Below are positions 1 to 5,460 of a DNA stretch of 5,460 nt, in pieces (the stretch's first letter is position 1; every line of letters begins with the position of its first letter). The notes beneath the pieces are model-generated. The model was not told where the DNA came from. It saw only the letters and a program-made list of their open reading frames with translations, and did no database searches. Made by a program: the position numbers and the translations under genes. Source of the stretch: Chloroflexota bacterium (lineage in GTDB: Bacteria > Chloroflexota > Anaerolineae > Aggregatilineales > UBA3940). The stretch spans positions 1-5,460 of the forward strand of contig JAADYZ010000160.1 in the NCBI GenBank assembly GCA_010092775.1, in the 5' to 3' direction.

Positions 1-680
1 AAGAGACAGCCCCAACGCCGATCTCAGGGGGAGCCGACATCCCCGACGACTTGGATAATCTTTTCATCAATCCCAGTTTTGAAGGTGCGACTCGCACCGT
101 CGAATTTGGTGAAGTCAGCGTCTTCGAGGGATGGGAGCCCTTCTACTGTGATACGCCTTACACACCCGATAAATGTGACGCACCGCGCGCTGGTAACGGC
201 AATCCACCTGACCTGAAAATGGGCCGACCAGAATATAAGAGTTCAGAGACAGCCGGTCGGGTCTTCAGCGGGGAAACAGCTCAGCAATGGTTTTGCTTCT
301 ACCGAACGTGCCAGGCAGGCGTCTATCAGACGGTGGACACAAGCCCAGGGGCAACCTGCGAGGTGACAGCTTACGTTCAATCCTGGAGTTCCAATACTGG
401 CGGCCTGACCTCTGATTTGATCACCTACGATGAGAAGATCAACTCGACCTGGTTCATCAAAGTGGCATTGGATGGAGGGACGAACGCCTTCTCGGAAGAT
501 GTTTTGAGCAGCCGCGGATTCAGCTATTGGGACAACATCTATGATCAATACGCGCTGATCAGCTTCCAGTTCGAGGCAACGGACGCCCTAACCACGGTCT
601 TCTTCGAGAATCTACGCATCTGGCCCGTGGCCAATAACGACAACTATCTGGATGATGTGTCGATCCGATGCAGTGAGTGA
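1..680 (+). CDS. C-terminal part of a secreted-type protein with a carbohydrate-binding-like beta-sandwich domain (5' end outside window)
   Basis: The reading frame (codons starting at base 3) is open to the left edge, so the TTG at 51 is probably internal and the real start lies outside. The first visible residues (ETAPTP..) look like a Thr/Pro-rich linker. Counting the codon at 51 as residue 1, a domain starts with NPSFEG (7-12) and ends with YLDDVSI (199-205) just before the TGA stop. This opening and closing pair is typical of CBM4/9-like jelly-roll modules in extracellular Chloroflexota proteins. Between them are GWEPFYCD (27-34), GRPEYK (58-63), AQQWF (77-81), GVYQTV (90-95) and RIWPVANNDNYLDD (189-202), rich in aromatic residues suited to sugar contact. 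Six cysteines (33, 42, 82, 87, 103, 207) suggest disulfides outside the cytoplasm. Ligand binding is inference; no catalytic domain is visible, and the missing N-terminal part could carry one, a LysM domain or an anchor. Confidence 0.85.
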   Translation, partial: ETAPTPISGGADIPDDLDNLFINPSFEGATRTVEFGEVSVFEGWEPFYCDTPYTPDKCDAPRAGNGNPPDLKMGRPEYKSSETAGRVFSGETAQQWFCFYRTCQAGVYQTVDTSPGATCEVTAYVQSWSSNTGGLTSDLITYDEKINSTWFIKVALDGGTNAFSEDVLSSRGFSYWDNIYDQYALISFQFEATDALTTVFFENLRIWPVANNDNYLDDVSIRCSE

Positions 681-696
681 TGAACTCAAGAACAAT

Positions 697-729
697 CCCA
701 AAGGGCGACCAACTTGGTCGCCCTTTGGG
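697..729. terminator. Bidirectional intrinsic terminator between convergent genes
   Basis: Two 16-base arms (697-712 and 714-729) are perfect reverse complements around a single central base, so the folded RNA has at least 14 paired, GC-rich positions and a loop of about 5 bases. The hairpin begins 16 bases after the plus-strand TGA (678-680) and lies 3 bases beyond the minus-strand stop (733-735), where it can stop both transcripts. The U-tracts are weak: TTCT follows on the plus strand, and ATTGTTCTTG on the minus strand. Confidence 0.8.
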
Positions 730-732
730 TTC

Positions 733-1155
733 TCAGCGATCAGCGACCCGCTTGGCCAAAACAGAAACGCCGATGATAATAAGGAGGGCGGGCCAGAATG
801 TATCCGGATCAAAGTCGAGGATTTGACTCGCGCCGGTGAATAGCAGAATACCACCTAGGATCAACACCCCAATATTGGCTTCAACGTCTGGTGAGACAAC
901 CCGGACGGCGGATACGGCGAGCAGAACCCCACCTGCGATCAGTGCCATCCACTCCCATATTCCGCCGCCGCCAAAGGCGGGCAGAAAACCCAGTTGATTG
1001 GCAAGCAAGACCAACCCGGCCACGATGAGCAATGAGGCAATCGCAATGCGGTTGAGCTGTTCTTGTGAATTGCCGGTTTGTACGGCTGGCTTATAGCCAT
1101 TAGATGCACTAGGGCTTTGATCTTGCGCAGGTGCATCGATGATTTGTCTGTCCAT
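733..1155 (-). CDS. Small four-helix membrane protein, LiaF/DUF5668-like membrane region
   Basis: This 140-residue protein has a polar N-terminal tail of about 35 residues rich in Gln, Ser, Pro and Asn, followed by four hydrophobic segments at roughly 37-58, 69-87, 94-113 and 119-134. The first helix ending in 'LLANQLGFLP' and the last segment 'FWPALLIIIGVSVLAKR' match by eye the 'G..LL..NLG.L ... WP..LI..G...L' pattern of LiaI/LiaF-like (DUF5668) membrane regions. In Firmicutes such regions belong to cell-envelope stress sensing proteins; here the soluble C-terminal LiaF domain is absent, so the function is unknown. The ATG is supported by AAAGGG (1164-1169) 8 bases upstream. It lies 75 bases downstream of the polA stop on the same strand; that gap holds weak -10-like hexamers on the minus strand (TATAAG at 1199-1204, GATAAT at 1187-1192) without good -35 partners, so its transcription may depend on its own promoter or on readthrough from polA. 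Confidence 0.8.
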   Translation of the reverse strand: MDRQIIDAPAQDQSPSASNGYKPAVQTGNSQEQLNRIAIASLLIVAGLVLLANQLGFLPAFGGGGIWEWMALIAGGVLLAVSAVRVVSPDVEANIGVLILGGILLFTGASQILDFDPDTFWPALLIIIGVSVLAKRVADR

Positions 1156-1230
1156 GACTCAATCCCTTTGTCGCTGTGTGGTATCCATTATCTAGAAGCT
1201 TATACGGCTGAGGTCGCTCTGAGTTGCAGT

Positions 1231-4035
1231 CTACTTCAACTCACCCCAATGCCGTCCTTGGTGAGCATCGACTTTGAGCGGCACATCGAGCGGATAAGCT
1301 GTTTCCATCACTTCGACAACCAACTGCATGGTTCGGTCCGCTTCCTCTTCAGGCACTTCGAGCAGCAATTCGTCATGCACTTGGAGGATCATCTTCCCGG
1401 CTAGCTTCTGCTCATTGAGCGCATTGTGAAGTTTGACCATCGCAATCTTGATGATGTCGGCGGCAGTTCCCTGGATGGGGGTGTTGATCGCTTCGCGCTC
1501 AGCTCGCTGACGCGCCAGGTTGGCCTGCCTGCCGGTTGACTCCGCTTGAAATGCCTGGAATTCACGACGGCGCCCCAGCAGCGTTTCGACGTAGCCTAGC
1601 TCTTTGGCCTTTTCCTTGGTTTCATCAAGATATTGGCGAACCTTGGGGAAACGCTCGAAATAAGCTTTGATGAAGGCTTCAGCTTCATCCCGTGTAAGGC
1701 CGCTTTCGCGGGCAAGCCGGAAGGCGCCCATCCCGTACATCAGGCCAAAGTTGACCGACTTGGCAAAACTGCGTTGGGTGGAGGTGACCTCCTCCAACGA
1801 GATATGATTGACCGCTGCCGCAGTTGTAGCATGAATATCCTGATCGTTGCGGAAGGCGTCGATCAGCGCGTCGTCGCTGGAGACATGGGCCAGGATGCGC
1901 AGCTCGACTTGAGAATAGTCTGCGCCGATCAAGACATGCCCCGGCGCAGCAATGAAGGCATCACGCACACGGCGTCCCTCTTCGCTGCGAATGGGGATGT
2001 TCTGCAAATTCGGATTGCTCGAACTGAGGCGTCCGGTGACGGCACCCGTCTGGTTGAAGGAACTGTGGATGCGCCCCGTGACCGGGTTAACCAGTTCGGG
2101 TAGGGCATCCACATAGGTGGAACGCAATTTCTCCAGCTCTCGGTACCGTAAGATGGCGTCGATGATGCCTGTCTCATCGCTCTCTTGTAGACTGTCTAGG
2201 ACAGAAGCGGCGGTCGAGTAGTAGCCACTCTTGGTCTTGCGTAGCCCCTCCGTTGGCAGTCCTAGTGTGTCGAATAGGACCTCACTCAACTGCTGGGTTG
2301 AGTTGAGATTGAACTCCTGACCAGCGATTTTGTAGATGCCCTGCTCAAACTCCGCCAATCGATGATGCAAATCAGCGGACAGTTCCTCCAAGAAGGGAAC
2401 ATTAACGAGTACTCCCGCCCTCTCCATGTCGACCAACACCGGTACCAGGGGCATCTCGATGTCGTAAAAGAGCGGATCAAGCCCCTGCTCGCTCAATTCT
2501 GGTGTGATCAAGTCGGCTAGTTGCAGCGTGAGGTCGGCATCCGCCGCAGCATAGGGGGCGGCATCATCAATGCGAACTTGATCAAAGGTGATCTGGTTGC
2601 GGCCCTTACCAATCAACTCGGTGATCTCGGTCATCTTGACGCCAAGGCGTGCAAAGGCGACTTCCTTTAGGCCAATCCTGCTATCCGGATTGAGCAGCCA
2701 CTCCGCTATCATTGTATCGATGCTCAGCGGATGAACGTCTAGCCCATGCTGTGCTAGCACCATGGCGTCATATTTGATGTTGTGCCCAATCTTGGCGATT
2801 TCAGGATTCGACATGATCGGTCGCAGGTGAGCCAGCACAATCTCCAATGGGAGTTGATTGGCGTCTCCTTGGTGGCCCACTGGAATGTAGTAGGCCTCAT
2901 CAACCTCATAGGAGAGTGAGATACCAACCAGTTCAGCCTGCATCTTGTCGAGGCTGGTGGTCTCGGTGTCAAAGGCGATGCGCTCAACGCTCTCCATCTT
3001 TTTGATAACATCGACTAGAAAGCCCTCCGTGCGGATCGTGTAGACTTTCGTCTTGGGTTCCATTGACAGGGTGGGGGGAGCAGCCGTTACCGTTGCGGTG
3101 ACGGCTGTGTCATCAAGAAAGGATAGTTGGGTACTTGTCTCCTCTGGCGGAGGGGCTAAGGCCTGTTCGAGCATGCTGGTAAAGGAGTGAAACTCAAGTT
3201 TCTGAAATACTTGAAAGGCTTCGTTGGCGTCAAAATCCTGGATGACGCAGGCTTCAAGATTGAAGTCGAGCGGGACATCGGTGACGATACGTGCCAGCTT
3301 GGCGCTGAGGAAGGCAATCTCGCGCGATTCTTGCAAGGTCTCGCGCCGCTTCTTGCCAGAGACCTGATCCAGGTTCTTGTAGACGCCATCCAGGCTGCCG
3401 TATTCTAGCAGGAGGGCGGTGGCAGTCTTGGCCCCCACCCCGCGCACACCAGGAATGTTGTCTGATGTATCACCAACCAGGCCTTTGTAATCGATGATCT
3501 GGAGGGGTTCCAGTCCGCCAAATTCTTCCTTCACTTTTTCGATGTCGAATATATGGGCCCCTTGCTGTGTAAATCGAGGTAGCTGCACATGGACGTGTTC
3601 ATCGACTAGCTGTAGCAAGTCCTTGTCGCCTGTAATGATCAAGGTATCCACACCGAGTTCGGTGGCGCGGCGAGCGACTGTGCCCAAGACGTCATCAGCT
3701 TCATAATTCTCTGCGATCAAGATTGGCACGTTGAAGGCGGCCAGCACTTCGTGAATCCGTCCGATCTGTGTGCCAAGTTCTTCTGGCATCTTCTCGCGGG
3801 TGCCCTTGTACTCTGCGTACATCTCATTGCGAAAGGTTGGCTCGACATCAAAGCTCACAGCCAGATAATCAGGTCGATCCTCACCTAACATCAATTCAAG
3901 AAGGGTACGAGTGAAGCCATACACGGCGTTTGTCAATTCGCCTTCTCGCGTCCTCAAGCCTGTGGATAGAGCATAGAACATGCGATAGGCCAGGGCATGT
4001 CCGTCAATCAGGACCAATTTCTTGCGTGTCGACAT
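1231..4035 (-). CDS. polA: DNA polymerase I (5' nuclease, 3'-5' exonuclease, polymerase)
   Basis: PolA fills gaps and removes RNA primers during lagging-strand synthesis and excision repair in the cytoplasm. At 934 residues it matches the E. coli length (928). Residues 1 to about 290 are the 5' nuclease: LIDG (9-12), ENYEADD (109-115), TGDKD (135-139) and GDTSDNIPG with a helix-hairpin-helix (188-205). A low-complexity Pro/Ala/Thr linker (about 292-330) follows. Residues about 330-510 are the proofreading exonuclease, with D356 and E358 (FDTE), D423 (HNIKYD), Y495 and D499 (YAAAD) all present, unlike the degenerate domain of Taq-type enzymes. The polymerase occupies about 520-934: motif A D706 (ADYSQVELR), the O-helix R755, K759, F763 and Y767, and motif C H887-D888-E889 (QVHDE). 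F763 is the Phe found in E. coli that discriminates against dideoxynucleotides. The start is fixed by the conserved N-terminus and a GGAAGGA site 6 bases upstream. Confidence 0.98.
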   Translation of the reverse strand: MSTRKKLVLIDGHALAYRMFYALSTGLRTREGELTNAVYGFTRTLLELMLGEDRPDYLAVSFDVEPTFRNEMYAEYKGTREKMPEELGTQIGRIHEVLAAFNVPILIAENYEADDVLGTVARRATELGVDTLIITGDKDLLQLVDEHVHVQLPRFTQQGAHIFDIEKVKEEFGGLEPLQIIDYKGLVGDTSDNIPGVRGVGAKTATALLLEYGSLDGVYKNLDQVSGKKRRETLQESREIAFLSAKLARIVTDVPLDFNLEACVIQDFDANEAFQVFQKLEFHSFTSMLEQALAPPPEETSTQLSFLDDTAVTATVTAAPPTLSMEPKTKVYTIRTEGFLVDVIKKMESVERIAFDTETTSLDKMQAELVGISLSYEVDEAYYIPVGHQGDANQLPLEIVLAHLRPIMSNPEIAKIGHNIKYDAMVLAQHGLDVHPLSIDTMIAEWLLNPDSRIGLKEVAFARLGVKMTEITELIGKGRNQITFDQVRIDDAAPYAAADADLTLQLADLITPELSEQGLDPLFYDIEMPLVPVLVDMERAGVLVNVPFLEELSADLHHRLAEFEQGIYKIAGQEFNLNSTQQLSEVLFDTLGLPTEGLRKTKSGYYSTAASVLDSLQESDETGIIDAILRYRELEKLRSTYVDALPELVNPVTGRIHSSFNQTGAVTGRLSSSNPNLQNIPIRSEEGRRVRDAFIAAPGHVLIGADYSQVELRILAHVSSDDALIDAFRNDQDIHATTAAAVNHISLEEVTSTQRSFAKSVNFGLMYGMGAFRLARESGLTRDEAEAFIKAYFERFPKVRQYLDETKEKAKELGYVETLLGRRREFQAFQAESTGRQANLARQRAEREAINTPIQGTAADIIKIAMVKLHNALNEQKLAGKMILQVHDELLLEVPEEEADRTMQLVVEVMETAYPLDVPLKVDAHQGRHWGELK
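3081..3107 (-). other. Hairpin within polA at the interdomain linker
   Basis: Bases 3081-3092 and 3096-3107 form a 12-position inverted repeat around a 3-base loop, with one imperfect pair (T3088 with G3100; A against C in the polA mRNA). It encodes part of the Ala/Thr/Val-rich linker between the 5' nuclease and the proofreading exonuclease (about residues 310-318). It may simply result from repeated Ala, Thr and Val codons. Confidence 0.4.
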
Positions 4036-4041
4036 AGGGCA

Positions 4042-4048
4042 TCCTTCC
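4042..4048 (-). promoter_or_regulatory. Ribosome binding site of polA
   Basis: GGAAGGA on the minus strand lies 6 bases before the polA ATG (4033-4035). It matches the Shine-Dalgarno consensus well and confirms the chosen start. An out-of-frame ATG overlaps its end (GGATGCCC) and is not used. Confidence 0.75.
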
Positions 4049-4076
4049 GCGGGAATCGCTCATTTGTTCGATCTTG

Positions 4077-4085
4077 ATGATACCA
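4077..4085 (-). promoter_or_regulatory. Candidate extended -10 promoter of polA
   Basis: On the minus strand this reads TGGTATCAT, one mismatch from the extended -10 form TGnTATAAT. Transcription would begin near 4070, giving a leader of about 35 bases before the polA ATG. No good -35 hexamer is seen at 16-18 bases spacing, so only the extended -10 supports the call. Its place between the upstream hairpin (4117-4141) and polA fits an independent polA promoter. Confidence 0.3.
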
Positions 4086-4112
4086 CAAAGTCATACTAGG
4101 TACTGACGCAAG

Positions 4113-4146
4113 CACAACGCTCCTGGGCGAGCCGGGAGCGTCTGTG
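4113..4146 (-). terminator. Probable terminator hairpin after the CBM48 gene
   Basis: A GC-rich inverted repeat (4117-4126 with 4132-4141, 5-base loop) has one imperfect pair and extends by CACA/TGTG (4113-4116 with 4143-4146) across one bulged base. It starts about 30 bases downstream of the stop of the minus-strand gene at 4176-4469 and before polA. The run after the stem on the minus strand (CTTGCGTCAG) is poor in T, so termination would be weak or factor-assisted. The imperfect pair is G-T in a plus-strand RNA but C-A in the minus-strand RNA, which slightly weakens the call. Confidence 0.45.
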
Positions 4147-4175
4147 TGATTTCGGTTACCTATTCAGTCGAGTTG

Positions 4176-4469
4176 TCAGGTTACAACAACGGAGTTTTCG
4201 CCACCGTAAGGATGGGCAACGTATTTATCGGCGTTCCAATCATTGTGCCAGTCTTGCCCGTTGACCAGATAGCGATATTGATACTCTCGGCCTGCCTCCA
4301 ATTTCAATGTCACCCGCCAGGTGCCATCTTCCTGTTGGAGCAATGGTGTACCAGCGCGCTCCCAAGCGTTGAATTCACCGACCAGGTAAGCTGTCCGGGC
4401 CTGGATTTCAGTTGGCAGGATAAAGGTAACCTCGCAAAACTCATCGTCTAGATACTGCTTTTCAAGCAT
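4176..4469 (-). CDS. Stand-alone CBM48 / isoamylase early-set (AMPK-type glycogen-binding) domain protein
   Basis: This 97-residue protein is almost entirely one carbohydrate-binding module of the CBM48/AMPK-beta type, a small beta-sandwich that binds glycogen or starch-like glucans. The core reads LVGEFNAW (29-36), DGTW (48-51), EYQYRYLVNG (62-71) and ends ENSVVV (91-96). By eye against the AMPK beta module, W36, R66, W74 and N92 fall where the sugar-binding Trp, Lys, Trp and Asn lie, so binding looks retained. No signal peptide or membrane segment is present, so it should be cytoplasmic. Such modules are usually fused to branching or debranching enzymes; here no catalytic domain is attached and no glycogen gene lies in the window. 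It may target a partner to glycogen, but that is inference. The ATG has GAGGAG (4480-4485) 10 bases upstream. Gaps of 140 and 139 bases on its two sides suggest its own transcription unit. Confidence 0.88.
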   Translation of the reverse strand: MLEKQYLDDEFCEVTFILPTEIQARTAYLVGEFNAWERAGTPLLQQEDGTWRVTLKLEAGREYQYRYLVNGQDWHNDWNADKYVAHPYGGENSVVVT

Positions 4470-4552
4470 CGGAAGGTGTCTCCTCGCAATAAGGCAGATC
4501 AGTGAAAAAGTGAAGTAGGAGTAGGATCGGTTTAAAGATTGGCAGGAAAAGT

Positions 4553-4586
4553 GCTCGGCCCTCGCTAGCTCATAATCGTAACGAGC
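4553..4586 (-). terminator. Weak candidate terminator after the solute-binding protein gene
   Basis: Downstream of the minus-strand stop at 4609, GCTCG (rc of 4582-4586) and CGAGC (rc of 4553-4557) can pair over a 24-base loop, followed on the minus strand by ACTTTTCC. The stem is short and the loop long, so this is a guess based on position and the T-run. The rest of the 4470-4608 gap shows no clear promoter; a poor TTGCAC/TACGAT pair (17-base spacing) sits close to the receptor stop codon. Confidence 0.2.
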
Positions 4587-4608
4587 CCCTCTTGAGCGTG
4601 CAACCTAC

Positions 4609-5460
4609 TCACTCCTCATTCACATCACTGTAGTCGATAACCAGAATATCATCGTAAGTTACATCGAAGTCTGCGCCGAAGTAGCGGGTGGCCAACTGAT
4701 CCAGTGTGCCATCACTGCGCATATCGGCCAGGGCGACATTAACAGGTTCGACCAGGTCGCTGCCACGTGGGAAGATGAAACCGAGTTGGTCTGTCGATAA
4801 CGAGGGTCCCACCAACTCCAATTGATCCGCCCCCTCACCAACGTAACCCTGACCGGCAATCTCGTCAACGATGACCGCATCGACTTGCCGAGCGAGCAAT
4901 GCGCCGATCGCATCTGAGAAGCTCTCGAAGGGTTCCAGACGGCCTATCGGCAAGTAGTTGAGGGCTGTGTCGAAATTCGTTGTGGCGTTTTGTGCGCCCA
5001 TGATTAAGCTATCATTTGCGACAAAAGCATTCATATCGTCGAAGCGCGTCTCACCCATGCGGGCTAACAGACGTTGCTCTACATTGATATAACCATCGGA
5101 GAAGTCCACGATGGTCCGGCGGTTCTCGGTCAGAGTAATCCCATTGGCGCCAACGTCAAATTGGCCGTCAGCGACGGCCTGAATGGTGTTGTCCCAGGCG
5201 ATGTTGCTATAAATTGGGATGCAGTTGAGACGCTGACATATCTCCCGCCAAGCCTCATAGTCCCAGCCGCTCGGTTCGTTGGTCTCGGCAAGGATGTAGT
5301 TGAACGGTAAGTATTGATTTTCTATGGCAATGAGGATTTCGCGGCACTCAAGGTCAACGATAATCATGTCGTCCTCGCCCAGGCAGCCCGGCGCTCGTTC
5401 GCCGACCGTGTCGCCAGAGCCTGCGTTGGCGCATCCGGCCAGCACGATTAGACAGACCAG
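4609..5460 (-). CDS. ABC transporter family 3 solute-binding lipoprotein, probably amino acid receptor (N-terminus truncated by window edge)
   Basis: The frame is open to the right edge. The GTG at 5443-5445 lies inside a signal peptide: the visible sequence LVCLIVLAGC is a hydrophobic stretch ending in a lipobox (LAGC), so the mature lipoprotein starts at Cys 5431-5433 and only the start of the signal peptide is missing. Numbered from that Cys, the receptor domain runs from about 31 to 253 with family 3 marks: IAIENQYLPFNYI (35-47), GWDYEAWREICQRLNC (56-71), QAVADGQFDVGANGITLTENRR (85-106), VDFSDGY (109-115), DAVIVDE (185-191) and LATRYFG (247-253). R105/R106 and D190 lie where this fold usually binds the amino acid carboxylate and amine. 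C66 and C71 could form a disulfide, as could C17 and C30. The last 21 residues form an acidic tail with 8 Asp/Glu and no Lys/Arg. No permease or ATPase gene is in the window; they may lie beyond the right edge. The amino acid substrate is inferred from the family. Confidence 0.93.
   Translation of the reverse strand: MVCLIVLAGCANAGSGDTVGERAPGCLGEDDMIIVDLECREILIAIENQYLPFNYILAETNEPSGWDYEAWREICQRLNCIPIYSNIAWDNTIQAVADGQFDVGANGITLTENRRTIVDFSDGYINVEQRLLARMGETRFDDMNAFVANDSLIMGAQNATTNFDTALNYLPIGRLEPFESFSDAIGALLARQVDAVIVDEIAGQGYVGEGADQLELVGPSLSTDQLGFIFPRGSDLVEPVNVALADMRSDGTLDQLATRYFGADFDVTYDDILVIDYSDVNEE

Noticed and set aside
51..53. TTG as start of the left-hand gene
   Set aside because: The frame is open to the window edge with linker-like residues upstream, there is no clear ribosome site, and the domain alone would lack an export signal.
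243..548. 101-codon minus-strand open frame
   Set aside because: It is antisense to the recognisable secreted domain and shows no family features.
652..843. 63-codon plus-strand open frame crossing the convergent gap
   Set aside because: It would read through the terminator hairpin and then antisense to the membrane-protein gene; no ribosome site or known motif supports it.
1633..2103. 156-codon plus-strand open frame
   Set aside because: It lies wholly antisense to the catalytic part of polA, has no recognisable motif, and its length is explained by codon bias of polA on the other strand.
4146..4451. 101-codon plus-strand open frame
   Set aside because: It is antisense to almost all of the CBM48 gene, whose sequence is clearly conserved; no domain is visible in the antisense product.
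4515..4525. Short GTAGGA-type tandem repeat in the gap upstream of the CBM48 gene
   Set aside because: Only two short copies (AGTAGGAGTAGGA); too small to support a regulatory or repeat feature.
5443..5445. GTG as start of the solute-binding protein
   Set aside because: It would leave only four residues before the lipobox Cys. The open frame upstream (LVCLI) is hydrophobic signal-peptide sequence, so the true start is outside the window.

Overview
The window reads as an ordinary stretch of bacterial chromosome, most likely from a member of Chloroflexota (Anaerolineae-type). That placement is inference from protein character: an extracellular 'NPSFEG ... YLDDVSI' carbohydrate-binding-like domain, a lipoprotein solute receptor with the 'GWDYEAW ... 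EICQRLNC' signature, and a free-standing CBM48 protein are all familiar from that phylum. No 16S rRNA or other phylogenetic marker apart from polA is present, and no database could be searched.

Layout from left to right. Bases 1-680 (+) hold the 3' end of a secreted-type protein ending in a cysteine-rich beta-sandwich domain. It converges on a small four-helix membrane protein (733-1155, -) that resembles the LiaF/DUF5668 membrane region. A 16-bp perfect inverted repeat (697-729) lies between the two stop codons and probably terminates both genes. Bases 1231-4035 (-) encode a full-length DNA polymerase I (polA, 934 aa) whose 5'-nuclease, 3'-5' proofreading exonuclease and polymerase active sites all appear intact. 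Upstream of polA is a 140-base gap with a candidate extended -10 promoter and a GC-rich hairpin. Then come a 97-aa stand-alone CBM48 (glycogen/starch-binding) protein (4176-4469, -), a second 139-base gap, and an ABC-type family 3 solute-binding lipoprotein (4609-5460, -) whose signal peptide runs off the right edge.

The four minus-strand genes point the same way, but they are separated by gaps of 75 to 140 bases that contain hairpins or promoter-like elements. They are more likely separate transcription units than one operon. I see no common pathway joining replication/repair (polA), glycogen binding (CBM48), solute uptake (receptor) and the two envelope proteins.

I found no RNA gene, CRISPR array, insertion sequence, attachment site or origin, and no convincing sign of a new biological system. 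The points most worth a second look are the stand-alone CBM48 protein, the cysteine-rich domain at the left edge, the acidic tail on the receptor, and the hairpins.
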